From NCBI RefSeq assembly GCF_900078665.2, contig NZ_LT546207.1:3019678-3083677 (forward strand): a stretch of DNA of 64,000 nt. Direction: 5' to 3'. The position numbers and the translations under genes were made by a program. Under the pieces are notes generated by a model. The model was not told the origin of the DNA, searched no databases, and saw only the letters and a list, made by a program, of their open reading frames with translations. Within the stretch, counting starts at the first letter, position 1. Each line of letters begins with the position of its first letter. The DNA is from Mycolicibacterium houstonense. Its GTDB lineage: Bacteria > Actinomycetota > Actinomycetes > Mycobacteriales > Mycobacteriaceae. Positions 17,489-27,432 of this stretch are shown one piece after another.

Positions 17489-19654
17489 ATGACTGCACTC
17501 GTCCCCCCACCCGTCGACTTGAGGTCCCTGCAGCCGGCCGAGCCGCTGCCGCGGCGACGCCGGCTCATTCCCCGGTCACGCCGAGGCAAGGCGGTCGTCG
17601 CCGGTGGACTGGTCGTGCTGCTCGTCGCCGGGTTCCTCGGCGCGACGTACACAACCTCGCCGGGAGGCACCTTATGGGGCGTCCAGAAGGTGATCTTCTC
17701 CGACCATGCGCAGGAGGTTGCCCTGGCCGCAGTCGTCGACGACTTGAAGACGGCACAGGACATCCTCGGGAGCGGACAGCAGCCCACGCCGGAGCAGCTG
17801 ACCGACGCACGCACCGCCCTCAACAAGGCCAAGCAGGGCTTGGACTACGTGTCCCCGTCACCTGAGCGCACCAGCCTGCAGAACCTGTATCTGCAACTGA
17901 CACAACAACTTATGCAGTACACACCGGATTCGGTACAACGACTGGTTGCATTGCCCGCACCACCAGCTACGACACCACCGGTGCCTGACGCGGCGCTGAC
18001 GAGCGCGTCTGCGCCGACCTGGGGGTACCCGGGCACGGCTGGGGACGACTTCATCCCACCGCCACCCGATGTTCCCCTCGCCCCGGCGGCCGATTGGCCC
18101 CAGCCGGTGGATCCTCCGTTGACTCCGAACCTCGGATACCTGGGTTACTACGACCCGTCCTGGGGCCAGCTCTACGGCTACAACTCCTATGACTGGTACA
18201 ACTACGACCTCGGCGGCTACAACCGGTACGGCTACGATTTCCTCGGCTTTGACCGGTGGGGCTACGACCGCTGGGGTTACGACCGGTGGGGCTATGACCG
18301 CTGGGGATACAACTGGGCCGGGTACAACTGGGCTGGCTACGACCGCCACGGTTGGGACCGCAACGGCTGGAACGAATGGGGCCAGCGCCGCGACCACCCG
18401 GGTGACCCGCGCAGGCGGGACTGGTACGACCGCCACCACCCGTACCGGCTGTACTTCCAGTGGAAGTTCCACGTCCACAATCCGGTGTACCGCCGCGCGC
18501 AGTGGCATCGGGCCCACGGGTTCAACCCGGATCGGTACCGGGACTGGAACCGGAACCGGGATTGGCACAACCCGCGCAACCGGGACTGGGCCCGCCTCCC
18601 CGACCCGGTGATCAAGGTGGACATCCGCGTCTCCGCGCCGGTGGTGAACCTGAACGCCTCACTGGCGCAGTTCATCTCCAATGACAAGGCGACGGCTGCC
18701 TCTGGGCCGCTCATGAAGAGCCTCGCGGACAAATCCACCCGTGACTTCACCAAGGAACTCTCGCCGCGGCATTTCACCCTCACCGGACCGGCGCTGGAGT
18801 CGGCGCTGCGCAAGCAATCCGAACCAGTTGCCGCAAACCACGAGACACCAATTGCACCACCGGCATTGACGGCACCTGTGCCAGCTGCTCCGCCGTCGAA
18901 AGTGTCACCCGAGTTCAACGCACCCAAACTTGAGCCGGTGCCCGCCTACACACCGCCGACGACCGACAAACCGGATCGAAGGCCGGAGACCGCACCGGCA
19001 CCGGAAGCAGAACCGGATGTCTCCTCAGGTCTACCGGCGGCACCCCCACGGTCTGACCGACCGAACCCGGGTGAAGCGTCGCCGGACCAACCCGACCCGG
19101 CCAGCCCGCCCAGCGTTGCGCCGGATCGCCCACGCGAGACCCCGGCGCCACGTCACACCGCTCCGGATCCGCAGGTGCCGGCGTCCCAAGCGCCCGCACC
19201 TGGGGAGGCACCGCGCCAACAGGAGCCTCCGCAGCAACGGAATCGGCCGGAACAGCCTCCGGCGCAGCGGGAACCGGCACCCCAGATCCCCACAACGCCC
19301 GAGCCCGAGACACCGGCTCCCAAGACACAGGCCCCTGTTCGCGAGGCACCGGTGTGGCAGGAACCCGCGCCCGAGCCCCAGGCTCCCGCCCCCAAGGAAG
19401 CGCCGGCTCCCAGGTATCAGGCTCCCGAACGCCAGACCCCGGTCTGGCAGCCGCCCGCTCAGCAAGCGCCCCCGCAAGAGGCGCCTGCCCGACAGCGACC
19501 CACTCGGGAGGCACCCGCGCGACCGGAACCGCCGGCCCGCGAGGCCCCCGCCCCACGGCAAGCTCCTCAGCAACGTTCGGAGCAGCCGCGATCGGAACCC
19601 GCGTCACCGAAGGAGCCGAAGTGTCCACCGCAGATGTGCTCGGGTCGCGGGTAA
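17489..19654 (+). CDS. Large membrane-anchored protein with Tyr/Trp pentapeptide repeats and Pro-rich tail
   Basis: 721 aa; ATG 17489 is chosen because AAGGAGG lies five bases upstream. Order: basic cytosolic segment (1-33), one membrane helix (34-54), a helical domain (57-150) starting TSPGGTLWGVQKVIFSDHAQ that resembles the extracytoplasmic part of anti-sigma factors such as RsdA, then nine GYDRW-like pentapeptides (253-297), an Arg/Asp/Trp/His-rich stretch, a short helical block, and a Pro/Ala/Glu-rich tail (about 480-721) ending CPPQMCSG. The sigma-binding domain of RsdA is missing. No known function. An AT-rich promoter with two TGCTTA repeats lies at about 17370-17395. Confidence 0.75.
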   Translation: MTALVPPPVDLRSLQPAEPLPRRRRLIPRSRRGKAVVAGGLVVLLVAGFLGATYTTSPGGTLWGVQKVIFSDHAQEVALAAVVDDLKTAQDILGSGQQPTPEQLTDARTALNKAKQGLDYVSPSPERTSLQNLYLQLTQQLMQYTPDSVQRLVALPAPPATTPPVPDAALTSASAPTWGYPGTAGDDFIPPPPDVPLAPAADWPQPVDPPLTPNLGYLGYYDPSWGQLYGYNSYDWYNYDLGGYNRYGYDFLGFDRWGYDRWGYDRWGYDRWGYNWAGYNWAGYDRHGWDRNGWNEWGQRRDHPGDPRRRDWYDRHHPYRLYFQWKFHVHNPVYRRAQWHRAHGFNPDRYRDWNRNRDWHNPRNRDWARLPDPVIKVDIRVSAPVVNLNASLAQFISNDKATAASGPLMKSLADKSTRDFTKELSPRHFTLTGPALESALRKQSEPVAANHETPIAPPALTAPVPAAPPSKVSPEFNAPKLEPVPAYTPPTTDKPDRRPETAPAPEAEPDVSSGLPAAPPRSDRPNPGEASPDQPDPASPPSVAPDRPRETPAPRHTAPDPQVPASQAPAPGEAPRQQEPPQQRNRPEQPPAQREPAPQIPTTPEPETPAPKTQAPVREAPVWQEPAPEPQAPAPKEAPAPRYQAPERQTPVWQPPAQQAPPQEAPARQRPTREAPARPEPPAREAPAPRQAPQQRSEQPRSEPASPKEPKCPPQMCSGRG
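18245..18379 (+). repeat. Nine 15-bp tandem units encoding G-(Y/F/W)-(D/N)-(R/W/E)-x
   Basis: In-frame units read GFDRW, GYDRW x3, GYNWA x2, GYDRH, GWDRN, GWNEW. Adjacent units differ mostly at third codon positions, so the repeat is old enough to have diverged silently while the peptide is kept. It lies inside the coding region above. Confidence 0.9.
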
Positions 19655-19698
19655 CCCACACCGGCGTTGCGCCAGTTAAGGTTCTGATCGTACGGTGA

Positions 19699-20300
19699 TC
19701 AATCGTCGCGGGGTTTCAGCTGCGACAGAATCGGCCGTGAAACGTGTTCCTGAGCGAGTTGACGTAGGGCAGACAGCATCGTGTCCCCCAAAGTAGTTGC
19801 GATGATCATCGTTTCGGTCATCGAGGACATCGAACTCTTGCTCTTGACGAGGTTGGTGTCGATCGTCGCGATCGCCTCGGTCGCCTCGGCATAATCGTCA
19901 AGGGCCGAGATCACGTCATCGTGCCCGAGTTGGCGCAGCGTGATGCAAGTATCGACCAGGACACGGTGAGCCGGGCTGCGGTCGTCGACGGCCCATCCGC
20001 GTCGCTCCAGCAGTGCGTCCACTATTCGGCGGGCGTTATCTTCGTCAGGCTCATCCCGACGCGTCTTGCGTCGATTGGCCAGGGCGTGTTGCACCTCGCC
20101 AAGTGACTGCCAAGCGTTCCGGCTGGTGGCATCCAGGACCGCCAGCAGATCTGCGGTCGCGCTGGCGGACATACCACCAATGTCGATGAGCGCCCTGATC
20201 AGACGCAACCGATCGGCGTGACCGTCGTCGTAATCGACCTGATTCGGATGCGTGTGCACACCGGGCGGCAACAATCCTTCCCGCTGGTAGTACTTGATCC
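19699..20300 (-). pseudogene. MerR-family regulator lacking its first ~17 residues
   Basis: From 20300 leftward the reading frame gives IKYYQREGLLPPGVHTHPNQ, the second half of a MerR winged helix, then the usual DGHADRLRLIRALIDIGGMS and a C-terminal effector region. The first recognition-helix residues expected upstream (MRIxELxxxxGV-type) are absent. The open frame continues to 20346, but that extension is antisense to a methyltransferase. The break coincides with the 5' break of the opposite gene. A shortened protein could still be made from a start further in, but DNA binding is doubtful. Confidence 0.65.
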
Positions 20301-20665
20301 TTGACGTCCAGCAACAGATGTTGAACGCCACGTCGGCTCGCGCCACCCGCCGTGGCGTGACTGTGGTGCCTCGCCGAACCGACGGTTCGGAACGATTGCC
20401 CTACAGCGACTCTCATTTTGACGCAGTTTATCTGGCGAGCGTGCTCGGCGAGATCCCCGAACCCGCAGCGATGATGACAGAGCTGAACCGGGTGCTGACC
20501 CCCAAGGGCCGGTTGGTCATCGCCGAGGTCGCAATCGACCCCGACTTCGTGTCATTCCGCCGGGCACACGAGCTGGCCGAGGCAGCCGGATTCGGTTCAG
20601 CCCATCGCTACGGGCCCCGGTTCGCCTACCACGCCGTGTTCGAGAAACCGGAGCGACGATCGTGA
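20300..20665 (+). pseudogene. 5'-truncated class I SAM-dependent methyltransferase
   Basis: The frame from about 20300 reads LDVQQQML, then RRGVTVVPRRTDGSERLPYS, FDAVYLASVLGEIPEP and LTPKGRLVIAEVAIDPDF, the second half of a UbiE/Methyltransf_11-type fold with a complete C-terminus. Motif I (the SAM-binding glycine loop) and everything before it is missing. A TTG at 20294 could start translation but would give a protein without the SAM site. Truncation falls at the same base as the MerR gene, indicating one deletion or insertion event. Confidence 0.65.
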
Positions 20666-20735
20666 TCAGCCTGCCCGGATACACCCGGGCTAACATCAGA
20701 ATTACCCAACCAGCCTCTTACCATCGCCGTGACAA

Positions 20736-23054
20736 TCATGCGTACTGCGGGGAAGGCGACGCCGACGCACGCCGCGGGTCGAGATCGGCGGTGCCGTCAG
20801 CTTGGGAGCGGAATGCGCGCAACCGCAGGCTGTTGCTGACGACGAACACACTCGAGAACGCCATCGCGGCGCCCGCGAGCATCGGGTTGAGCAGCCCGAG
20901 CGCGGCCAATGGGATCGCGGCGACGTTGTAGGCAAACGCCCAGAACAGATTCACCTTGATTGTCGTCAATGTCTTGCGTGCCAGCCGTATTGCATCGGCC
21001 GCCGATCGAAGGTCGCCACGCACCAGGGTCAGGTCGGCAGCCTCGATCGCAGCGTCGGTTCCAGTGCCCATCGCCAGGCCGAGATCCGCCTGCGCAAGTG
21101 CGGCAGCGTCGTTGACGCCGTCGCCGACCATCGCGACGACCTTGCCCTCGGCTTGCAGGCGGCTCACGACATCGACTTTGTCCCGTGGCAGGACCTCCGC
21201 GACGACCTGCTCGATCCCGACTTGCCCGGCGACCCGCTCAGCCACGGTTCGGTTGTCGCCGGTCAACAGAACTGGGGTCAATCCCAGCGCCTTGAGCTGG
21301 CCGATGGCTTCGGCGCTGGTGCCTTTGACTGCGTCTGCGACCACCAGTACGCCGCGGGCGGCTCCGTCCCAGGCCACCACAACCGCAGTCTGACCGGTCT
21401 TCTCGGCGGCCTCTTTGGCGGCGGCCAACTCTGCGTCCATGGTGATTGACCAGTCTTCGAGCAATGATGCTCGTCCCACCACCACGAGGTGCCCGTCGAC
21501 GATCCCCTGCACACCCTTGCCTTCGACGTTCTTGAAGGACTCCGGGGTGGGCAGAGCGCCAACCCGCTGCACCGCACCCTTGGCAATCGCCTGAGCGATC
21601 GGGTGTTCGGACGCGTCCTCGACGGCTCCGGCTAGCCGCAACACTTCGTCACCACTGGTGTCACCGGTGGTCGTGACACCGAGCAGGGTCATCTTGCCAG
21701 TGGTGACCGTCCCGGTCTTGTCCAGCACGATGGTGTCGATCTTGCGGGTCGATTCGAGCACCTCGGGGCCCTTGATCAGGATGCCGAGCTGAGCGCCGCG
21801 GCCGGTCCCGACCAAAAGTGCTGTCGGGGTGGCCAATCCGAGCGCACAGGGGCACGCGATGATCAACACAGCTACCGCAGCGGTGAACGCGGCCGAGATC
21901 CCGAAGCCGCCGCCCAGCCACACCGCGAGGGTAGCGACGGCGATACCGATCACGATCGGCACGAAGACGCCGGAGATCTTGTCCGCCAAGCGCTGGACCT
22001 CTGCCTTGCCGGATTGTGCATCCTCGACAAGCTTGGCCATCTGTGCGAGCTGCGTGTCCGATCCGACCCGGGTGGCACGGACGACCAGGCGTCCGCCGGC
22101 GTTGACGGTAGCGCCGACCACGGTGTCGCCTTCGCCGACTTCGACCGGCACCGATTCGCCGGTCAGCATCGATGCATCGACCGCAGACGTGCCGTCGATG
22201 ATGACGCCGTCGGTGGCGATCTTCTCCCCTGGCCGCACGATGAACTCGTCGCCGGCTGCCAAGTCCTCGGTCGGGATCCGGGTCTCTACGCCATTGCGCA
22301 GTACCGCAACGTCTTTGGCGCCCAGCTCCAAAAGTGCCCGCATGGCCGCCCCGGCCTGACGCTTGGATCGCTTCTCGAAGTAGCGTCCGGCCAGGACGAA
22401 CGTGGTGACACCGGCGGCGACCTCCAGATAGATGTTGGCCGAGCCGTCGCCAGGGGTGATGGTGAACTCGAACGCGTGCGTCATTCCGGGCACCCCGGCG
22501 GTGCCGAAGAACAGCGCATACAGCGACCATAGGAAGGCCGCGGAGGTGCCTACCGAGATGAGTGTGTCCATCGTCGCGGCGCCGTGCCGGAGGATGGCGA
22601 ACGCGGCCTTATGGAACGGCCATGCGGCCCAGACGATCACCGGTGCGGCGAGCGCCAGCGACGCCCACTGCCAGTACGTGAACTGCAGCGCGGGAGCCAT
22701 CGCGAGGACGATCACCGGCAGCGACAGCACGACCGACCCGATGAGGCGGTTACGCAGAGCCGTCAGCTCCGGCTCCTCCCGCTGTTCATCAGCGTCGGAT
22801 GCGGTGATCTTGGCCGCAGGCAGAGTAGCGCCATAACCGGTTTTCTCGACCTCGGCGATCAAGACCTCGATGTCGAACCCCCGCGGGGCACTGACACGGG
22901 CCTTCTCGGTGGCGTAGTTCACCGTCGCCGAGATTCCGTCGATCTTGTTGAGCTTCTTCTCGATTCGCATGGCGCATGACGCACAGGTCATGCCACTGAT
23001 GTCGAGTTCGATATTGTCTGCCTGCTCCGGCGGGTGATCGGACGAGGTCGTCAC
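20736..23054 (-). CDS. copA: Copper-translocating P1B-type ATPase
   Basis: 772 aa from GTG 23054 with AAAGGAG seven bases ahead. One N-terminal heavy-metal domain (GMTCASC, residues 21-27), eight membrane helices, the TGES actuator motif, the CPC membrane metal site near 400, phosphorylation Asp at 445 in DKTGTVTTG, the SEHPIA nucleotide motif and [10 protein letters not shown] near 643. It exports Cu(I) from the cytosol. Last gene of the copZ operon, behind two CsoR-type boxes. High confidence in a Cu(I)-type ATPase; the exact orthologue (CtpV or CtpA) is not resolved. Confidence 0.93.
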   Translation of the reverse strand: MTTSSDHPPEQADNIELDISGMTCASCAMRIEKKLNKIDGISATVNYATEKARVSAPRGFDIEVLIAEVEKTGYGATLPAAKITASDADEQREEPELTALRNRLIGSVVLSLPVIVLAMAPALQFTYWQWASLALAAPVIVWAAWPFHKAAFAILRHGAATMDTLISVGTSAAFLWSLYALFFGTAGVPGMTHAFEFTITPGDGSANIYLEVAAGVTTFVLAGRYFEKRSKRQAGAAMRALLELGAKDVAVLRNGVETRIPTEDLAAGDEFIVRPGEKIATDGVIIDGTSAVDASMLTGESVPVEVGEGDTVVGATVNAGGRLVVRATRVGSDTQLAQMAKLVEDAQSGKAEVQRLADKISGVFVPIVIGIAVATLAVWLGGGFGISAAFTAAVAVLIIACPCALGLATPTALLVGTGRGAQLGILIKGPEVLESTRKIDTIVLDKTGTVTTGKMTLLGVTTTGDTSGDEVLRLAGAVEDASEHPIAQAIAKGAVQRVGALPTPESFKNVEGKGVQGIVDGHLVVVGRASLLEDWSITMDAELAAAKEAAEKTGQTAVVVAWDGAARGVLVVADAVKGTSAEAIGQLKALGLTPVLLTGDNRTVAERVAGQVGIEQVVAEVLPRDKVDVVSRLQAEGKVVAMVGDGVNDAAALAQADLGLAMGTGTDAAIEAADLTLVRGDLRSAADAIRLARKTLTTIKVNLFWAFAYNVAAIPLAALGLLNPMLAGAAMAFSSVFVVSNSLRLRAFRSQADGTADLDPRRASASPSPQYA

Positions 23055-23081
23055 GACATGACTCCTTTCAGTTCGCTCCGG

Positions 23082-24035
23082 TCAGTGACCGGCGCCGGAG
23101 TGTTCGGGCTCGGGCGAGCCCGCGGTGGCAATGCCCGGCGCCGCGGTGACGGTGAACTCTGCGGTGTGAACCTGTCCGTCCACCTTGAAGTCCAGGTACA
23201 GCAGGTAAGTGCCATCGGTCGGTGCGGCAGCCATGAACTCAATCTCGGGTCCCGGCTGGGTGATTCCGTCGCCCGGCTCACCCATCGGGTGCACGTGCAG
23301 GTACCCGAGGTCACCGGTCCGAAGCGCCACCAGGTGGCCGTAGGCGCCGAGATACGGCTCCAAGGTCTGGACCGGCCGTCCTGCGCGTGTGACGGTGAAC
23401 GTCAGGGTGGAAGTTGCGCCGACGCCGAGCGATCCGTCGAGAGTGACGGTGAAATCGCCGACCGTGGCGACGGCGGACTCCGGCGGCAGTGGCCGCGGGA
23501 CCAAGTTGCCGGCGACTGACGTGGTTGAGGTCAGCGTCACGTTGCTGCCGAGGTCGGTGGGAACGGCGTCGGCGAAGATCCGGTAGGAGCCCGCCGCATT
23601 CCAGCGCCACGGCATCGACCACCGGCCGTCGCCGTCGTAGTGGGGATGCACGTGCCGGAACTCGGCGCCGTCGCTACGGACGACGATCAGGTGGAGGTCT
23701 TTGTCGTGAGCGGTGTCGTACTCGGTGAGCGCAACGCCACCGGGGCCGGTCAATCGGAACGACAGCGTGCCGTCCTCTCCGACGACGTCGGGTGCTGCCA
23801 CATCGCGGATCTGATATCCGCTACGTTCGATCGACAGGCCCGGCACCTCAGCCGATGAGGCCGATCCGTTGTGGCCGCCGTGGTGTGCTCCGTGATCCAT
23901 TTGTGTTGCCTCCGTTTGCCTTTTCCACGACGCGGATGCGTCTGCGGGGATGAATGCGCGGGCGCCGACGAAGCCGGCGACGAATATCGCAACCAGCGCT
24001 GCGACGTACAACCCGAGCCTTAACGGTGCGCGCAT
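23082..24035 (-). CDS. Membrane-anchored His/Met-containing protein of copper operon
   Basis: 317 aa from ATG 24035, one base after the copZ stop. Residues 5-28 form a single membrane anchor or signal (GLYVAALVAIFVAGFVGARA), followed by a His-rich stretch MDHGAHHGGH. The rest has two beta-type domains with HVHPHYDGDGRW and YLHVHPMGEPGDG motifs. It is probably an extracytoplasmic copper-binding or delivery protein working with the ATPase; the operon position is the main evidence. No named family can be assigned safely. Confidence 0.75.
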   Translation of the reverse strand: MRAPLRLGLYVAALVAIFVAGFVGARAFIPADASASWKRQTEATQMDHGAHHGGHNGSASSAEVPGLSIERSGYQIRDVAAPDVVGEDGTLSFRLTGPGGVALTEYDTAHDKDLHLIVVRSDGAEFRHVHPHYDGDGRWSMPWRWNAAGSYRIFADAVPTDLGSNVTLTSTTSVAGNLVPRPLPPESAVATVGDFTVTLDGSLGVGATSTLTFTVTRAGRPVQTLEPYLGAYGHLVALRTGDLGYLHVHPMGEPGDGITQPGPEIEFMAAAPTDGTYLLYLDFKVDGQVHTAEFTVTAAPGIATAGSPEPEHSGAGH

Positions 24036-24036
24036 G

Positions 24037-24246
24037 TCAGGCGCGCACTCCGGTGTATCCGGCTTCCTCGACGGCAGCCAACACCGCGGCGTCGTCAAGT
24101 TCGCCCGCGCTGGTCACCGCGAGAATGCCGGTGCTTGCGGAAACGTCGACTCGCTGGACGCCGGCCACCTGGCCGACTTCCCGAGTGATCGCTCCTTCGC
24201 AATGCCCACAGGTCATTCCAGTCACGTGGTACGTGGTCGTAGTCAT
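24037..24246 (-). CDS. copZ: Copper chaperone, heavy-metal-associated domain
   Basis: 69 aa, a single HMA domain with MTCGHC at residues 11-16 (Cys13 and Cys16) and the ferredoxin-like pattern ending DAAVLAAVEEAGYTG. It carries Cu(I) to the ATPase. First gene of a three-gene minus-strand operon (copZ, anchored protein, copA), with two CsoR-type palindromes immediately upstream. Confidence 0.92.
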   Translation of the reverse strand: MTTTTYHVTGMTCGHCEGAITREVGQVAGVQRVDVSASTGILAVTSAGELDDAAVLAAVEEAGYTGVRA

Positions 24247-24268
24247 CGAGTTCCCTTCACTTTCGTAT

Positions 24269-24285
24269 ATACCCCCAGGGGGTAT
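24269..24285. promoter_or_regulatory. CsoR-type operator 1 (copZ operon)
   Basis: ATACCCCCAGGGGGTAT: 8-bp arms around a central A. It lies 22 bp before the copZ ATG and its centre is 34 bp from the second site. Confidence 0.8.
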
Positions 24286-24302
24286 CAGACACGAAGACCA
24301 CC

Positions 24303-24319
24303 ATACCCCTTAGGGGTAT
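24303..24319. promoter_or_regulatory. CsoR-type operator 2 (copZ operon)
   Basis: ATACCCCTTAGGGGTAT: 8-bp arms around a central T, the same 17-bp length as operator 1. The pair suggests two repressor tetramers over the promoter. Confidence 0.8.
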
Positions 24320-24455
24320 TTCGTCAAGTGTGTGCGGTGCGTTGTCGGCCTCCCGACAGCGCGCCTTCGAACAACGGGCTCACGAACACCCGCTTGAGTG
24401 GACGTTGGGCTGTCGCGGATCGGCGTGGCAACCCGTCGTTGGTGCAGGAGAGGAT

Positions 24456-24490
24456 GGGCGCGCCGGCCGTGATTCACGGCCGGCGCGTCC
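24456..24490 (-). terminator. GC-rich hairpin after mmpL
   Basis: A 14-bp perfect stem (left arm 24459-24472, right arm 24474-24487) extends by two further pairs beyond one mismatch. It lies 60 bp downstream of the mmpL stop. No T-run follows, which is usual for mycobacterial terminators. Confidence 0.45.
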
Positions 24491-24549
24491 GGGGCGGGTT
24501 CAGGCTCGCAATTGGCCCGCAGCTGCCCTGGGTGGAACCCGGGGCGACC

Positions 24550-27432
24550 TCAGTGGACCGGCACCGGGATCTCGGTGGTGTCCTCGCCGGCGGGATCGTC
24601 GGGTTTGGCGGCCCTCCGATTGAGCGCCGAGGTGGGGAGCACCTTGATCGGCCACCAGAACCAGCGGCCCAACAGCGCTGCCACGGTTGGCGTCATGAAC
24701 GCACGGATTACGAACGTGTCGAACAACAAGCCCAGACAGATCGCAGATCCCACCTGACCGATGGCGATCAGATCATTGGTGACCATGGAGCCCATGGTGA
24801 TTGCGAACACCAGACCCGCCTGCGTGGCCACGCTTCCGGAACCGGCCACCCCTCGGATGATCGAGGTGTTCAGGCCGGCGTGTAGCTCTTCCTTGAACCG
24901 GGACACCAGCAGCAGGTTGTAGTCCGATCCCACCGCCAACAAGATGATGACCGTGATCGGCAGTACGAACCAGTGCAGTTGCTGGCCGAGAAGGTGCTGC
25001 CAGACGAGTACAGACAGCCCGAATGACGAACCCAGTGAAATCGCGATCGTTCCGACGATCACGGTGGCCGCGACGATGCTTCGCGTCATGACCAACATGA
25101 TGATCAAGATCAGGCTGAGCGCCGCGATCGCGACGATCATCAGGTCATAGCGGACGAACTCCTCGATGTCATGGAAGGTCGCGGCGGTACCGCCGAGATG
25201 GATTTCCGATCCCTCCAACGGCGTGCCCTTTATCGCCTCCTTGGCCGCAATCAGCTCTCGCGGTGTCGTGGCGAGCGCCTGAGTTCCCGCCGGATCACCT
25301 TCATGCGTGATGATCATCTGGGCGGACCTGCCGTCCGGTGATACCAGCAGCTTGAGACCCTTCTGGAAGTCCGCGTTGTCGAAGGCTTCCGGCGGAAGGT
25401 AGAAGTAGTCGTCGTTTTTCGCCGCGTCGAACGCCTGGCCCATCACGGTCGCCGTGTCGGTCATGCGGCCGATCTGATCAATCATGCCGTTGAAGCTGCT
25501 GTGCAGGGTCAGCATGGTGGACCGGATGTCTTTTGAAATTGCGATCATCGGCGGCAACTGAGCGACCTGCTGCGGCGTCAGCGCGTCCATCTTCTCCAGA
25601 TTGACCAGCATCGAGGTCATGTTCTCGCTGAGCTTGTCGATCCCATCAAGACCGTCGAACAACGACCGCGTCGACGAGCAGAGCGGAATGTTGGCGCAAT
25701 GCGGTTCCCAATACAGGTAGTTGCGTATCGGTCGCCAGAAATCGTCGAAATTGGCCATGTGGTCGCGCATTTCGTCAGAGGTCGATTTCAGGTCGCGTGA
25801 ATCGCCGACCATGTCATGGGTGATGTCGGCCTGTTGCTGCATGAGGCCGTGCATGCGCTCCATGATCGCGATCATCGCGCCGAGTTGATCGGTCATCTTG
25901 AGCATGTCACCCATGCGGTCTTTCATGTATTGCAAGTTCTCGGTCATCGACACCGACTGCATGCTCACCTGGAACGGGACCGAACTGTGGTCGATCGGAG
26001 CCCCAAGGGGCCGGGTGATGCTCTGCACCTTGTTGATTCCCTCAACACGCAGGACGTTTCTCGCGATCCTGTCGAGGATCAGCATGTTGGAGGGAGTGCG
26101 CAGATCCTGGTCGGCCACGATCAGCATGATGTCGGGGTCCATCTTTGCCTTCGAGAAATGCCGATCCGCGGCTTGATAGCCCTGAATGGAAGGGAGGCTC
26201 TCCGGGATGTAATACCGATCGTTGTAATTGACCGTGTACGAAGGCAGGATGGCCAAACCGATCAGCGAGACGATCATCGTCACGACCAGAATCGGTCCCG
26301 GCCAGCGGACGAGACCGGTACCGATCCGGCGCCACCGGCGGGTCTGGATCTTGCGCTTCGATTCGAGCAGCCCGAATCGAGTGCCGACTACCAGCACCGC
26401 CGGCATGAGCGTGAGTGCCGCGGCGACCACGACGATCATGGCAACAGCGGTAGGCACACCCACCGCAGCGAAGTACGGCAGCCGGGTGAATGCCAGACAG
26501 AAAGTCGCGCCGGCAATCGTCAAACCCGAACCCAGGACCACATGCGAAACGCTGTGGTATGTCGTGTAATAGGCCGCCATACGGTCCTGCCCCGCCGCGC
26601 GCGCCTCGTGGTACCGGCCGAGGAAGAAGATCGCGTAGTCGGTGGCCGCGGCGATGCCCAGCATCGTCAGTAGGTTCACCGCGAGGTTCGACAACCCCAT
26701 GACCTGGTGATGCCCAAGGATGGCGACGACTCCGCGCGCGGCACTGAGTTCGATGAAGACCGTGATGGTGATGAGCAACACCGTGGCGATCGAGCGATAG
26801 ATGAACAACAGAATGAGTGCGATGATCGCGAAGGTGATCAACGTCATCTCGAGCTGACTATCGTCAGCTGCGGCGTTCAGGTCCATCGTGAGCGCGGCGG
26901 GACCGGTGACATAGACTTTCAGCCCAGCCGGCGGATTGCTTCGATCGACGATATCGCGCACCGCTTCAACGGATTTCTTGGCCGGCGTCGTCCCTTGGTC
27001 ACCGATGATATTCAGCAGGACGTAGGCCGCCTTGCCGTCCATGCTCTGGGAACCTCCGGCGGTGACGCGGTCGCCCCAGAAGTCCTGAACGTGATCGACA
27101 TGCTCGTGGTCGTCTTTGAACTGGGCGACCAGTCCGCGATAGTAGTCGCGCGCCTCATCGCCGAGTTCTGTGTCGCTTTCCAGCAGCACCATCAGCATGC
27201 CGTCGTAGTCGAACTGTTCGAACTCGACGCCCAGCCTCTTGATCGCCTTGTAGGACGGCGCGTCCTCGGATGCCAGCGAGACCAGGTTCGCTTGCCCAAC
27301 CTTTTCGAGCGACGGCACAACGACACTCACCGCCACCATCGCCACCAGCCAGGCCACGATGATCAGGACGGGCACCCGGCTGATGGCCGTCGCGATGCGG
27401 GATGGCTTGGCAACGGCCATGACTGTTCTCAT
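24550..27432 (-). CDS. MmpL-family RND transporter
   Basis: 960 aa; ATG 27432 overlaps the mmpS stop (ATGA). About 12 membrane helices with two large periplasmic loops. The Asp-Tyr pairs of the proton relay are present in ATDYAIFFLGRY and GSDYNLLLVSRF. A long helical hairpin with repeated Met-rich heptads (MKDRMGDMLKMTDQLGAMIA) lies in the second loop, as in MmpL4/MmpL5-type proteins. It exports lipids, siderophores or drugs with MmpS. A CsoR-type box upstream of mmpS suggests metal-responsive control. Substrate unknown. Confidence 0.92.
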   Translation of the reverse strand: MRTVMAVAKPSRIATAISRVPVLIIVAWLVAMVAVSVVVPSLEKVGQANLVSLASEDAPSYKAIKRLGVEFEQFDYDGMLMVLLESDTELGDEARDYYRGLVAQFKDDHEHVDHVQDFWGDRVTAGGSQSMDGKAAYVLLNIIGDQGTTPAKKSVEAVRDIVDRSNPPAGLKVYVTGPAALTMDLNAAADDSQLEMTLITFAIIALILLFIYRSIATVLLITITVFIELSAARGVVAILGHHQVMGLSNLAVNLLTMLGIAAATDYAIFFLGRYHEARAAGQDRMAAYYTTYHSVSHVVLGSGLTIAGATFCLAFTRLPYFAAVGVPTAVAMIVVVAAALTLMPAVLVVGTRFGLLESKRKIQTRRWRRIGTGLVRWPGPILVVTMIVSLIGLAILPSYTVNYNDRYYIPESLPSIQGYQAADRHFSKAKMDPDIMLIVADQDLRTPSNMLILDRIARNVLRVEGINKVQSITRPLGAPIDHSSVPFQVSMQSVSMTENLQYMKDRMGDMLKMTDQLGAMIAIMERMHGLMQQQADITHDMVGDSRDLKSTSDEMRDHMANFDDFWRPIRNYLYWEPHCANIPLCSSTRSLFDGLDGIDKLSENMTSMLVNLEKMDALTPQQVAQLPPMIAISKDIRSTMLTLHSSFNGMIDQIGRMTDTATVMGQAFDAAKNDDYFYLPPEAFDNADFQKGLKLLVSPDGRSAQMIITHEGDPAGTQALATTPRELIAAKEAIKGTPLEGSEIHLGGTAATFHDIEEFVRYDLMIVAIAALSLILIIMLVMTRSIVAATVIVGTIAISLGSSFGLSVLVWQHLLGQQLHWFVLPITVIILLAVGSDYNLLLVSRFKEELHAGLNTSIIRGVAGSGSVATQAGLVFAITMGSMVTNDLIAIGQVGSAICLGLLFDTFVIRAFMTPTVAALLGRWFWWPIKVLPTSALNRRAAKPDDPAGEDTTEIPVPVH

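Noticed and set aside
18245-18379. Regular 15-bp repeats as a CRISPR array
   Set aside because: Units are contiguous, without spacers, in frame and encode a conserved peptide; no cas genes are present.
19699-20346. Full-length MerR regulator starting at 20346
   Set aside because: Residues before IKYY do not fit a MerR recognition helix and are antisense to methyltransferase coding sequence.
20662-20931. Small plus-strand genes antisense to copA
   Set aside because: They are shadows of the strongly supported ATPase gene.
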